Shown piece by piece: positions 38,001 through 51,700 of a DNA stretch of 64,000 bases (the stretch's first letter is position 1; each line of letters starts with the position of its first letter). Both the position numbers and the translations under genes were made by a program. The notes beneath the pieces were generated by a model. That model did not search any database, was not told where the DNA came from, and was given only the letters and a program-made list of their open reading frames with translations. This DNA is from Mercurialis annua (taxonomy: Eukaryota > Streptophyta > Magnoliopsida > Malpighiales > Euphorbiaceae), in contig NC_065571.1 of NCBI RefSeq assembly GCF_937616625.2, forward strand, positions 26,920,201 through 26,984,200, written 5' to 3'.

Positions 38001-39300
38001 CAAGCGTTTCCCCTTTTTAGAAATTTAAGTCAAACGTTTGCATACTTTACGAAACAAACTCAAACGTTTCACATTTTAGCGATTTAAGCCAAACGTTTAC
38101 AAGCGTTACGAAACAAAACCAAACGTTTCACCTTTTTAGCAGTTTAAGCCAAACGTTTACAAACGTTACGAAACAAATTCAAGCGTTTCACCTTTTTAGC
38201 AATTTAAGCCAGACATTTACAAATGTTACGAAAAAAATCCAAGTGTTTAACCTTTTTAGCAAATTAAGCTAAACATTTAGAAACGTTACTAAACAAATCC
38301 AAACGTTCCACCTTTTTAGCGATTTAAGCCAAACGTTTATAAACGTAATGAATCAAATCCAAACATTTCACTATTTTGGCGATTTAAGCCAAACATTTAC
38401 AAACGTTATGAAAAAATCCAAACGTTTCCCCTTTTTAGCGATTTAAGCCAAACGTTTACAAAGGTTATGAAACAAAACAAAACGTTGAAAACGTAACCAA
38501 ACAAATTCAAACGTTTTACATTTTTAGCGATTTAAGCCAAACGTTTACAAACGTTACGTAACAAAACCAAGCGTTTCGCCTTTTTAGCAATTTAGGCCAA
38601 ACGTTCACGAACATTACAAAACAAATCCAAACGTTTCACCTTATTAGCAATTTAAGCCAAACGTTTACAAACGTTACGAAACAAATCCAAACGTTTCACC
38701 TTTTTAGCAGTTTAAACCAAACATTTACAAAGGTTAGGAAACAAATCCAAATGTTTCACCTTTTTTTGCAATTTAAGCGAAACATTTACAAACGTTACGA
38801 AACAAATCCAAATGTTACACCTTTTTAGCACTTTAAGCCATACCTTTACAAACGTTACGAAACAAATCCATGCATTTGACCTTTTTAGCAATTTAAGCCA
38901 AACATTTACAAACGTTATGAAACAAATCCAAACGTTTAACCCTTTTAGCGATTTAAGCCAAACGTTTACAAACGTTATGAAACAAATCCAAACGTTTCAC
39001 CTTTTTAGAACTTTAATACAAACGTTTACAAACGTTAAAAAACAAATCCAAACGTTGAACCTTTTTAGCGAATTAAGCCAAACGTTTACAAACGTTTCGA
39101 AAAAATTCAAACGTTTCACCTTTTTAGAGATTTAAGCCAAACGTTTACAAACGTTACGAATTAAAACCAAATGTTTAAATATTACGAAACAAATTAAAAT
39201 GTTTCACATTTTTAAAGATTTAAGCCAAACGTTTACAATCGTTACGATACAAAATCAAGTGTTTCACCTTTTTTGATATTTAAGCCAAACGTTTACAAAC
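34750..39300. repeat. Second copy of the 4.5-kb core block
   Basis: Copy of 29640-34190 with the same monomer series, including AATTAATGAAACAAATCC (a shortened monomer near 32607 and 37717) and ACTATTTTGGCG (near 33270 and 38371). Past 39300 the sequence switches to match 35210 onward at an offset of about 4092. Confidence 0.8.
35210..38020. repeat. Core block copied to 39302-42090 (offset 4.09-4.15 kb)
   Basis: The match begins at an offset of about 4092 and reaches 4151 at the Y-type monomer (36782 against 40933). That is a gain of about one monomer, probably at 40381-40440. Further right, the copy near 41600 lacks a monomer and the one near 41690 has a short internal deletion (ACCAACGTTTAACC). 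Confidence 0.75.
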
Positions 39301-42099
39301 ATTACCAGACAAATCCAAGCGTTTCACCTTTTTAGCGATTTAAGCCAAAAGTTTACAAACATTACAAAACAAATCCAAGCGTTTCACCTTTTTAGCGATT
39401 TAAGCCAAACGTTTACATACTTTACGAAACAAAACCAAACGATTAAAATTTTACGAAACAAATTAAAACTTTTCACATTTTTAGCGATTTAAGCAAAACG
39501 TTTACAAGCGTTATGAAACAAAACCAAGCGTTTCACCTTTTTAGCAGTTTAAGCCAAACGTTTACAGACGTTACGAAACAAATTCAAGCGTTTCACCTTT
39601 TTAGCAATTTAAGCCAAATGTTTACAAACGTTACGAAACAAATCCAAACGTTTAACCTTTTTAGCAATTTAAGCTAAACATTTACAAACGTTACGAAAAA
39701 AATTCAAATGTTTCACCTTTTTAGCGATTTAAGCAAACGTTTATAAATGTAATGAAACAAATCCAAACATTTCACTTTTTTAGCGATTTAAGCCAAACAT
39801 TTACAAACGTTACAAAAAAATCAAAACGTTTCCCCTTTTTTGCGATTTAAACCAAACGCTTACAAAGGATACGAAACAAAACCAAACGTTTAAAACGTAA
39901 CCAAACAAATTCAAACGTTTTACATTTTTAGCGATTTAAGCCAAACGTTTACAAGCGTTACGAAACAAAACCAAGCGTTTCACCTTTTTAGCAGTTTAAG
40001 CCAAACGTTTACAAACGTTATGAAACAAATTCAAGCGTTTCACCTTTTTAGCAATTTAAGCCAAACGTTAACAAACTTTACGAAACAAATCTAAACGTTT
40101 CACCTTTTTAGAAATTTGAGCCAAACGTTTACAAACGTTACGAAACAAAACCAAACGTTTAAAACGTTACGAAACAAATTCAAACGTCTCACATTTTTAG
40201 TGATTAAAGCCAAACTTTTACAAACGTTACAAAACAAAACCAAGCATTTCACCTTCTTAGCAATTTAAGCCAAACGCTTACAAACGTTGCGAAACAAATC
40301 CAAGCGTTTCACCTTTTTAGCAAATTAAGCCAAACGCTTACAAATGTTACGAAACAAATACAAACGTTTCACCTTTTTAGAGATTTAAGCCAAACGTTTA
40401 CAAACGTTACGAAACAAATCCAAACGTTTAACCTTTTTAGAGATTTAAGCCAAACGTTTACAAATGTTACCAAACAAATCCAAACGTTTCACCTTTTTAG
40501 AGATTTAAGCCAAACATTTACAAACGTTATGAAAAAATCCTAACGTTTCCCCTTTTTAGCGATTTAAGCCAAACGTTTATAAAGGTTATGAAACAAAACA
40601 AAACGTTGAAAACGTAACCAAACAAATTCAAACGTTTTACATTTTTAGCGATTTAAGCCAAACCTTTACAAACGTTACGTAACAAAACCAAGCGTTTCGC
40701 CTTTTTAGCAATTTAGGCCAAACGTTCACGAACATTACAAAACAAATCCAAACGTTTCCCCTTATTAGCAATTTAAGCCAAACGTTTACAAACGTTACGA
40801 AACAAATCCAAACGTTTCACCTCTTTAGCAGTTTAAACCAAACATTTACAAAGATTATGAAACAAATCCAAATGTTTCACCTTTTTTTGCAATTTAAGCG
40901 AAATATTTACAAACGTTACGAAACAAATCCAAGTGTTACACCTTTTTATCACTTTAAGCCATACCTTTACAAACGTTACGAAACAAATCCATGCATTTGA
41001 CCTTTTTAGCAATTTAAGCCAAACATTTACAAACGTTATGAAACAAATCCAAACGTTTAACCCTTCTAGCGATTTAAGCCAAACGTTTACAAACGTTACG
41101 AAACAAATCCAAACGTTTCACCTTATTAGCACTTTAATACAAACGTTTACAAACGTTAAAAAACAAATCCAAACGTTGAACCTTTTTAGTGAATTAAGCC
41201 AAACGTTTACAAAAGTTTCGAAAAAATTCAAACGTTTCACCTTTTTAGAGATTTAAGCCAAACGTTTACAAACGTTACGAATTAAAACCAAATGTTTAAA
41301 ATATTACGAAACAAATTAAAACGTTTCACATTTTTAATGATTTAAGCCAAACGTTTACAATCGTTACGATACAAAATCAAGTGTTTCACCTTTTTTTGAT
41401 ATTTAAGCCAAACGTTTACAAACATTACCAAACAAATCCAAGCGTTTCACCTTTTTAGCGTTTTAAGCCAAATGTTTACAAACATTACAAAACAAATCCA
41501 AGCGTTTCACCTTTTTAGCAATTTAAGTCAAACGTTCACATACTTTACGAAACAAAACCAAACGATTAAAATTTTACGAAACAAATTGAAACGTTTCACA
41601 TTTTTAACGATTTAAGCCAAACGTTTACAGACGTTACGAAACAAATTCAAGCGTTTCACCTTTTTAGCAATTTAAGCCAAATGTTTACCAACGTTTAACC
41701 TTTTTAGCAATTTAAGCTACACATTTACAAACGTTACGAAAAAATTCAAATGTTTCACCTTTTTAGCGATTTAAGTAAACGTTTATAAATGTAATGAAAC
41801 AAATCCAAACATTTCACTTTTTTAGCGATTTAAGCCAAACATTTACAAACGTTACAAAAAAATCAAAACGTTTCCCCTTTTTTGCGATTTAAACCAAACG
41901 TTTACAAAGGATACGAAACAAAACCAAACGTTTAAAACGTAACCAAACAACTTCAAACGTTTTACATTTTTAGCGATTTAAGCCAAACGTTTACAAACGT
42001 TACGTAACAAAACCAAGCGTTTCACCTTTTTAGTAATTTAGGCCAAACGTTCACAAACATTACAAAACAAATCCAAGCGTTTCCCCTTATTAGAAATAT

Positions 42100-43720
42100 A
42101 AGCCAAACGTTTACAAAAGTTACGAAACAAATCCAAATGTTTCACCTTTTTAGTAATTTAAGCCAAACTTTTGCAAACGTTATGAAACAAATCCAAACGT
42201 TTCCCCTTTTTAGCATTGAAGCCAAACGTTTACAAACATTACGAAACAAATCCAAACGATTCACCTTTTTAGCAGTTTACACCAAACATTAACAAAGGTT
42301 ATGAAACAAATCCAAATATTTCACCTTTTTTGGAATTCAAGCGAAACGTTTACAATTGTTACAAAACATATCCAAGTGTTAAACCTTTATAGCAATTTAA
42401 GCCAAATCTTTACAAACGTTGCGAAACAAATCCAATCGTTTCACCTTTTTAGCAATTTAAGCCAAACGTTTACAAACGTTACGAAACAAATCCAAACGTT
42501 TCCCCTTTTTAGCGATTTAAGCCAAACGTTTACAAACGTTGCGAAACAAGTCCAACCGTTTCACCTTTTTAGCGATTTAAGCCAATCGTTTCAAACGTTA
42601 CGAAAAAATTCAAACGTTTCACCTTTTTAGAGATTTAAGCCAAACATTTACAAAATTTACGAAACAAAACCAAACGTTTAAAATGTTACGAAACAAATTC
42701 AAACGTTTCACATTTTTGGTGATTTAAGCCAAACGTTTACAATCGTTTCGAAACAAAACCAAACGTTTCCCCTTTTTAGCAATTTAAGTCAAACGTTTAC
42801 AAACATTATCAAACAAATCTAAGCGTTTTACCTTTTTAGCAATTTAAGCCAAACATTTACAAACATTACAAAAAAATCCAAGCCTTTCAACTTTTTAGCA
42901 ATTTAAGTCAAACGTTTACATACATTACGAAACAAAACCAAACGTTTAAAAATTTACGAAACAAATTCAAATATTTCACATATTTAGCGATTTAAGCCGA
43001 ACGTTTACAAGCGTTACGAAACAAAACCAAGCGTTTCACCTTTTTAGCAGTTTAAGCCAAACGTTTACAAACGTTACAAAACAAATTCAAGCATTACACC
43101 TTTTTAGCAATTTAAGATAAACGTTTACAAACGTTGCGAAACAAATCGAAACGTTTCAACTTTTTAGCGATTTAAGCTAAACATTTACAAACGTTACAAA
43201 ACAAATCCAAACGTTTCACCTTTTTAGCAATTTGAGCCAAACGTTTACAAACGTTACGAAAGAAAACCAAACGTTTAAAACGTTACGAAACAAATTCAAA
43301 CGTTTCACATTTTTAGTGATTTAAGCCAAACGTTTACAAAAGTTACGAAACAAAACCAAGCGTTTCACCTTTTTAGCAATTAAAGTCAAACGTTTACAAA
43401 CGTTGTAAAACAAATCCAAGCGTTTCACCTTTTTAGCAGTTTAAGCCAAACGTTTACGAACGCTACGAAAAAAATCTAATCGTTTCACATTTTTAGAGAT
43501 ATAAGCCAAACGTTTACAAATGTTACGAAACAAATCCAAACGTTTCACCTTTTTAGCAATTTAAGCCACACATTTACAAAGGTTATGAAACAAATCCAAA
43601 TGTTTCACCTTTTTTGCAATTTAAGCCAAACGTTTACAAACGTTGCTAAACAAATCCAAGCGTTTCTCCTGTTTAGCAATTTAAGCCAAACTTATACAAA
43701 CGTTCCAAAACAAATCCAAG
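42100..43720. repeat. Core block copied to 47165-48780 (offset ~5064)
   Basis: Shared markers include ATATTTCACCTTTTTTGGAATTC, CATATCCAAGTGTTAAACC, CAAGTCCAACCGTTTC and CATTTTTGGTGATTTAAG. The right copy gained a monomer near 47640-47700 and lost one near 48710. Right of 48780 this series stops and the array becomes heterogeneous. Confidence 0.8.
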
Positions 43721-43739
43721 CATTTCACCTTTTTAGCGA

Positions 43740-46700
43740 TTTAAGCCAAATGTTTACAAACATTACAAAACAAATCCAAGCGTTTCACCTTTTTAGCGAT
43801 TTAAGCCAAACGTTTACATACTTTACGAAACAAAACCAAACGATTAAAATTTTACGAAACAAATTAAAACGTTTCACATTTTTAGCGATTTAAGCAAAAC
43901 GTTTACAAGCGTTATGAAACAAAACCAAGCGTTTCACCTTTTTAGCAGTTTAAGCCAAACGTTTACAGACGTTACGAAACAAATTCAAGCGTTTCACCTT
44001 TTTAGCAATTTAAGCCAAATGTTTACAAACTTTACGAAACAAATCCAAGCGTTTAACCTTTTTAGCAATTTAAGCCAAACATTTACAAACGTTACGAAAA
44101 AAATTCAAATGTTTCACCTTTTTAGCGATTTAAGCAAACGTTTATAAATGTAATGAAACAAATCCAAACATTTCACTTTTTTAGCGATTTAAGCCAAACA
44201 TTTACAAACGTTACAAAAAAATCAAAACGTTTCCCCTTTTTTGCGATTTAAACCAAACGTTTACAAAGGATACGAAACAAAACCAAACGTTTAAAACGTA
44301 ACCAAACAAATTCAAACGTTTTACATTTTTAGCGATTTAAGCCAAACGTTTACAAACGTTACGTAACAAAACCAAGCGTTTCACCTTTTTAGTAATTTAG
44401 GCCAAACGTTCACAAACATTACAAAACAAATCCAAGCGTTTCCCCTTTTTAGAAATTTAAGTCAAACGTTTACATACTTTACGAAACAAACTCAAACGTT
44501 TCACATTTTAGCGATTTAAGCCAAACGTTTACAAGCGTTACGAAACAAAACCAAACGTTTCACCTTTTTAGCAGTTTAAGCCAAACGTTTACAAACGTTA
44601 CGAAACAAATTCAAGCGTTTCACCTTTTTAGCAATTTAAGCCAGACGTTTACAAATGTTACGAAAAAAATCCAAGTGTTTAACCTTTTTAGCAAATTAAG
44701 ATAAACATTTAGAAACGTTACTAAACAAATCCAAACGTTCCACCTTTTTAGCGATTTAAGCCAAACGTTTATAAACGTAATGAATCAAATCCAAACATTT
44801 CACTATTTTGGCGATTTAAGCCAAACATTTACAAACGTTATGAAAAAATCCAAACGTTTCCCCTTTTTAGCGATTTAAGCCAAACGTTTACAAAGGTTAT
44901 GAAACAAAACAAAACGTTGAAAACGTAACCAAACAAATTCAAACGTTTTACATTTTTAGCGATTTAAGCCAAACGTTTACAAATGTTACGTAACAAAACC
45001 AAGCGTTTCGCCTTTTTAGCAGTTTAAGCCAAACGTTTACAAACGTTATGAAACAAATTCAAGCGTTTCACCTTTTTAGCAATTTAAGCCAAACGTTAAC
45101 AAACTTTACGAAACAAATCTAAACGTTTCACCTTTTTAGCAATTTGAGCCAAACGTTTACAAACGTTACGAAACAAAACCAAACGTTTAAAACGTTACGA
45201 AACAAATTCAAACGTCTCACATTTTTAGTGATTAATGCCAAACGTTTACAAACGTTACGAAACAAAACCAAGCATTTCACCTTTTTAGCAATTTAAGCCA
45301 AACGCTTACAAACGTTGCGAAACAATATCCAAGCGTTTCACTTTTTTAGCAAATTAAGCCAAACGCTTACAAACGTTACGAAACAAATCCAAACGTTTCA
45401 CCTTTTTAGAGATTTAAGCCAAACGTTTACAAATGTTACCAAACAATTCCAAACGTTTCACCTTTTTAGAGATTTAAGCCAAACATTTACAAACGTTATG
45501 AAAAAATCCTAACGTTTCCCCTTTTTAGCGATTTAAGCCAAACGTTTACAAAGGTTATGAAACAAAACAAAACGTTGAAAACGTAACCAAACAAATTCAA
45601 ACGTTTTACATTTTTAGCGATTTAAGCCAAACCTTTACAAACGTTACGTAACAAAACCAAGCGTTTCGCCTTTTTAGCAATTTAGGCCAAACGTTCACGA
45701 ACATTACATAACAAATCCAAACGTTTCACCTTATTAGCAATTTAAGCCAAACGTTTACAAACGTTACGAAACAAATCCAAACGTTTCACCTTTTTAGCAG
45801 TTTAAACCAAACATTTACAAAGGTTATGAAACAAATCAAAATGTTTCACCTTTTTTTGCAATTTAAGCGAAACATTTACAAACGTTACGAAACAAATCCA
45901 AGTGTTACACCTTTTTATCACTTTAAGCCATACCTTTACAAACGTTAAGAAACAAATCCATGCATTTGACCTTTTTAGCAATTTAAGCCAAACATTTACA
46001 AACGTTATGAAACAAATCCAAACGTTTAACCCTTTTAGCGATTTAAGCCAAACGTTTACAAACGTTACGAAACAAATCCAAACGTTTCACCTTTTTAGTG
46101 AATTAAGCCAAACGTTTACAAACGTTACGAATTAAAACGTTTACAAACGTTAAAAAACAAATCCAAACGTTGAACCTTTTTAGTGAATTAAGCCAAACGT
46201 TTACAAACGTTTCGAAAAAATTCAAACGTTTCACCTTTTTAGAGATTTAAGCCAAACGTTTACAAACGTTACGAATTAAAACCAAATGTTTAAAATATTA
46301 CGAAACAAATTAAAACGTTTCACATTTTTAATGATTTAAGCCAAACGTTTACAATCGTTACGATACAAAATCAAGTGTTTCACCTTTTTTGATATTTAAG
46401 CCAAACGTTTACAATTATTACCAAACAAATCCAAGCGTTTCACTTTTTTAGCGATTTAAGTCAAATGTTTACAAACATTACAAAACAAATCCAAGCGTTT
46501 CACCTTTTTAGCAATTTAAGTCAAACGTTTACATACTTTACGAAACAAAACCAAACGATTAAAATTTTACGAAACAAATTGAAACGTTTCACATTTTTAG
46601 CGATTTAAGCAAAACGTTTACAAGCGTTATGAAACAAAACCAAGCGTTTCACCTTTTTAGCAGTTTAAGCCAAACGTTTACAGACGTTACGAAACAAATT

Positions 46701-47160
46701 CAAGCGTTTCACCTTTTTAGCAATTTAAGCCAAATGTTTACCAACGTTACGAAACAAATCCAAGCGTTTAACCTTTTTAGCAATTTAAGCTACACATTTA
46801 CAAACGTTACGAAAAAAATTCAAATGTTTCACCTTTTTTGCGATTTAAGCAAACGTTTATAAATGTAATGAAACAAATCCAAACATTTCACTTTTTTAGC
46901 GATTTAAGCCAAACATTTACAAACGTTACAAAAAAATCAAAACGTTTCCCCTTTTTTGCGATTTAAACCAAACGTTTACAAAGGATACGAAACAAAACCA
47001 AACGTTTAAAACGTAACCAAACAAATTCAAATGTTTTACATTTTTAGCGATTTAAGCCAAACGTTACGTAACAAAACCAAGCGTTTCACCTTTTTAGTAA
47101 TTTAGGCCAAACGTTCACAAACATTACAAAACAAATCCAAGCGTTTCCCCTTATTAGAAA
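43740..47160. repeat. Chimeric core block
   Basis: 43740-44150 matches the Y-type series near 39340-39750. 44150-45000 then matches about 37710-38560. At 45003-45030 the AAGCGTTTCGCCTTTTTAGC monomer, normally followed by AATTTAGGCC, continues as AGTTTAAGCC, and from there the sequence matches about 39980-42120. The Y-type marker is at 45902-45970. Confidence 0.7.
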
Positions 47161-48799
47161 TATAAGCCAAACGTTTACAAACGTTACGAAACAAATCCAA
47201 GTGTTTCACCTTTTTAGTAATTTAAGCCAAACTTTTGCAAACGTTATGAAACAAATCCAAACGTTTCCCCTTTTTAGCATTGAAGACAAAAGTTTACAAA
47301 TATTACGAAATAAATCCAAACGATTCACCTTTTTAGCAGTTTACACCAAACATTAACAAAGGTTATGAAACAAATCCAAATATTTCACCTTTTTTGGAAT
47401 TCAAGCGAAACGTTTTCAATTGTTAAAAAACATATCCAAGTGTTAAACCTTTATAGCAATTCAAGCCAAATCTTTACAAACATTGCGAAACAAATCCAAT
47501 CGTTTCACCTTTTTAGCAATTTAAGCCAAACGTTTACAAACGTTACGAAACAAATCCAAACGTTTCCCCTTTTTAGCGATTTAAGCCAAACGTTTACAAA
47601 CGTTACGAAACAAGTCCAACCGTTTCATCTTTTTAGCGTTTTAAGGCAAACGTTTATAAACGTTAAAAAACCAATCCAAAAGTTTCACTTTTTTAGCGAT
47701 TTAAGCCAATCGTTTCAAACGTTACGAAAAAATTCAAACGTTTCACCTTTTTAGAGATTTAAGCCAAACGTTTACAAACGTTACGAAACAAAACCAAACG
47801 TTTAAAATATTACGAAACAAATTCAAACGTTTCACATTTTTGGTGATTTAAGTCAAACGTTTACAATCGTTACGAAACAAAACCAAACGTTTCCCCTTTT
47901 TAGCAATTTAAGTCAAACGTTTACAAACATTATCAAACAAATCCAAGCGTTTTACCTTTTTAGCAATTTAAGCCAAACATTTACAAACATTACAAAAAAT
48001 CCAAGCGTTTCAACTTTTTAGCAATTTAAGTCAAACGTTTACATACTTTACGAAACAAAACCAAACGTTTAAAAATTTACGAAACAAATTCAAATATTTC
48101 ACATTTTTAGCGATTTAAGCCAAACGTTTACAAGCGTTACGAAACAAAACCAAGCGTTTCACCTTTTTAGCAGTTTAAGCCAAACGTTGACAAACGTTAC
48201 AAAACAAATTCAAGCATTTCACCTTTTTAGCAATTTAAGCTAAACGTTTACAAACGTTGCGAAACAAATCGAAACGTTTCAACTTTTTAGCGATTTAAGC
48301 TAAACATTTACAAACGTTACAAAACAAATCCAAACGTTTCACCTTTTTAGCAATTTGAGCCATACGTTTACAAACGTTACGAAACAAAACCAAACGTTTA
48401 AAACGTTACGAAACAAATTCAAACGTTTCACATTTTTAGTGATTTAAGCCAAACGTTTACAAAAGTTACGAAACAAAACCAAGCGTTTCACCTTTTTAGC
48501 AATTAAAGCCAAACGTTTACAAACGTTGTAAAACAAATCCAAGCGTTTCACCTTTTTAGCAGTTTAAGCCAAACGTTTACTAACGCTACGAAAAAAATCC
48601 AATCGTTTCACATTTTTAGAGATATAAGCCAAACGTTTGCAAATGTTACGAAACAAATCCAAACGTTTCACCTTTTTAGCAATTTAAGCCACACATTTAC
48701 AATGGTTATGAAACAAATCCAAGCGTTTCCCCTGTTTAGCAATTTAAGCCAAACGTATACAAACGTTCCAAAACAAATCCAAGCGTTTCACCTTTTTAG

Positions 48800-51700
48800 C
48801 AATTTAAGCCAAACGTTTACAAACGTTACGAAACAAATCCAAACGTTTCACCTTTTTTAGCGATTTAAGCCAAACGTTTACAAACGTTACAAAACAAATC
48901 CAAACGTTTCACCTTATTAGCGATATAAGCCAAATGTTTACAAATATTACAAAACAAATCCAAACATTTCACCTTTTTAGCGATTTAAGCCAAACGTTTA
49001 CAAATGTTACGAAACAAATCCAAATGCTTTATCTCTTTAGCGATTTAAGCCAAACGTTTACAAACGTTACGAAACAAATCCAAACGTTTCACCTTTTTAG
49101 CGATTTAAGCCAAACGTTTACAAAGGTTACGAAACAAATCCAAATGTTTCACCTTTTTAGCCAATTAAGCCAAACGTTTACAAACATTACAAAACAAATC
49201 CAAGTGTTTCCCATTTTTAGCGATTTAAACCGAACAAATCCAAACGTTTCCCCTTTTTAGCGGTATAAGCCTAACGTTTACAAACGTTACGAAACAAAAC
49301 CAAACATTTCACCTTTTAAGCGATTTAAGCCAAACGTTTACAAACGTTTCGAAAAAAAATTCAAACGTTTCACCTTTTTAGCGATTTAAGCGAAACGTTT
49401 ACAAACCTTACGAAACAAAACCAAATGTTTAAAACGATATGAAACAAACTCAAACGTTTCCACATTTTTAGCTTTTTAAGCCAAACGTTTATAAACGTTA
49501 CGAAATAAAACCAAGCATTTCACCTTTTAGCAATTTAAGAAAAACGTTTACAAACATTACAAAAATAATCCAAGTGTTTCACCTTTTTAGCAATTTAAGC
49601 AAAATATTTACAAACGTTACGAAACAAATCCAAGCGTTTCACCTTTTTAGCAATTTAAGCAAAACGTTTACAAACGTTACGAAATAAAACCGAAGGTTTC
49701 ACTTTTTTATCGATTTAAGCCAGACGTTTACAAACGTTACGAAACAAATCCAAACAGTTCCCCATTTTAGCGATATAAGCCAAACATTAAAAACGTTATG
49801 AAACAAATCCAAACGGTTCACCTTTTTAATGATTTAAGCCAAACGTTTACCAACGTTACGAAACAAATCCAAACGTTTCACATTTTTTGCGATTGAAATA
49901 AAATGTTTACAAACGTTACGAAACAAATCCAAACGTTTCCCCATATCAATTTAAGCCAAATATTTACAAACGTTACGAAAGAAAACCAAGCGTTTCACCT
50001 TTTTAGCAATTTAAGCCAAAAGTTTACAAATGTTACAAAACAAATCCAAACTTTTCACCTTTTTAGCGATTTAAACCAAACGTTTAGAAACGGTACGAAA
50101 CAAATCCAAACGTTTCACCTTTTTAGTAATTTAAGCCAAACGTTTACAAACGCTACAAAACAAAACCAAACGTTTCCCCTTTTTAGCGATTTAAGCCAAA
50201 CGTTAAACTTCACGAAAAAATCCAAACGTTTCACCTTTTTAGCGATTTAAGCCAAACATTTACAAACGTTACGAAACAAATACAAAGGTTTCACCTTTTT
50301 AGCGATTTAAGCCAAACGTTAATAAACATTCCAAAACAAATCCAAGTGTTTCACATTTTAAGCAAATTAAGCCAAACGTTCACAAACATTACAAAATAAA
50401 TCCAAGAGTTTCACCTTTTTAGCAATTTCAGCCAAACATTTACAAACGTTACGAAACAAATCCAAGCGTTTCACCTTTTTAGCAATTTAAGCAAACTTTT
50501 ACAAATGTTACGAAACAAATCCAAACGTTTCCCCTTTTTAGCGATTTAAGCCAAACGTTTACAAACTTTGCGAAACAAATCCAAACGTTTCCCCTTTTTA
50601 GCGAATTAAGCCAAACGTTTACAAACGTTACATAATAAATCGAAATGTTGAACTTTTTTACCGATTTAAGGCAAACGTTTACAAACGTTACGAAAAAATC
50701 CAAATGTTTCCCATTTTTAGTGATTTAAGCCAAACATTTACAAACGTTACGAAACATAGCCAAACATTTAAAATGTTATGAAACAAATTCAAACGTTTTA
50801 CCATTTTAGTTATTTAAGCAAAACGATTACAAACGTTACGAAACAAAACCAAGCGTTTCACCTTTTTAGCAATTTAAGCCAAATGTTTACAAACTTACAA
50901 AACAAATCCAAGCGTTTCATCTTTTTAGCAATTTAAGCCAAACGTTTATAAACGTTAAGAAACAAATCCAAGCGTTTCCCCTTTTTAGCAATTTAAGCCA
51001 AACGTTTACAAACGTTACGAAAGAAATCCACCCATTTCACCTTTTTAGCAATTTAAGCCAAACGTTTACAAACGTTACGAAACAAATCCAAACGCTTCAC
51101 CTTTCTAGCGATGTAAGCCAAACATTTTCAAAGATATGAAACAAATTCAAATGTTTCACCTTTTTAGCAATTTAAGACAAACGTTTACAAACGTTACGAA
51201 ACAAATCCAAGCGTTTCACCTTTTTAGCGATTTAAGCCAACGTTTACAAACGTTACGAAACAAGTCCAAACGTTTCAGCTTTTTAGGGATTTAAGCCAAA
51301 CGTTTAAACACGTTACAAAACAAATCCAAACGTTTAACCTTTTTAGCGATTTAAGCCAAACCTTTACAGTTATTACGAAACAAATCCAAACGTTTCACCT
51401 TTTTAGCGATTTAAGCCTAACGTTTACAAACGTTACGAAACAAATCCAAACGTTTACACTTTTTAGCAATTTAAGCCAAATGTTTACAAACGTTACGAAA
51501 CAAATCCAAACGTTTCAACTTTAGCGATTGAAGACAAACGTTTACAAACGTTACGAAACAAATCCAAACGTTTCACCTCTTTAGCGATTTAAGCCAAACG
51601 TTTACAAACGTTACGAAATAAATTCAAACGTTTCACCTTTTTAGCGATTTAAGCCAAACGTATGCAAACATTACGAAATAAAACCAAAAGTTTAAAACGT

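Larger units (their letters stand above)
18400..48800. repeat. Homogenised higher-order-repeat core of the satellite
   Basis: Across about 30 kb the 60-bp monomers are arranged in large blocks that recur nearly unchanged at offsets of about 5.05-5.12 kb, and also at 6047, 4969, 4.15 and 4.09 kb where blocks were gained, lost or recombined. A diagnostic monomer with CCATGCATTTGACC occurs nine times, near 23113, 25682, 28235, 31729, 33760, 36839, 38869, 40990 and 45959. No foreign DNA interrupts it. Many copies differ by only a few bases per several hundred, unlike the two flanks, which points to recent amplification. Both edges are gradual and approximate. Confidence 0.9.

Noticed and set aside
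49052..49111. CENP-B-box-like site on the reverse strand (TTTCGTAACG)
   Set aside because: The TTCG start is present but the required A and CGGG positions are not, and plants are not known to use a CENP-B box in this form.
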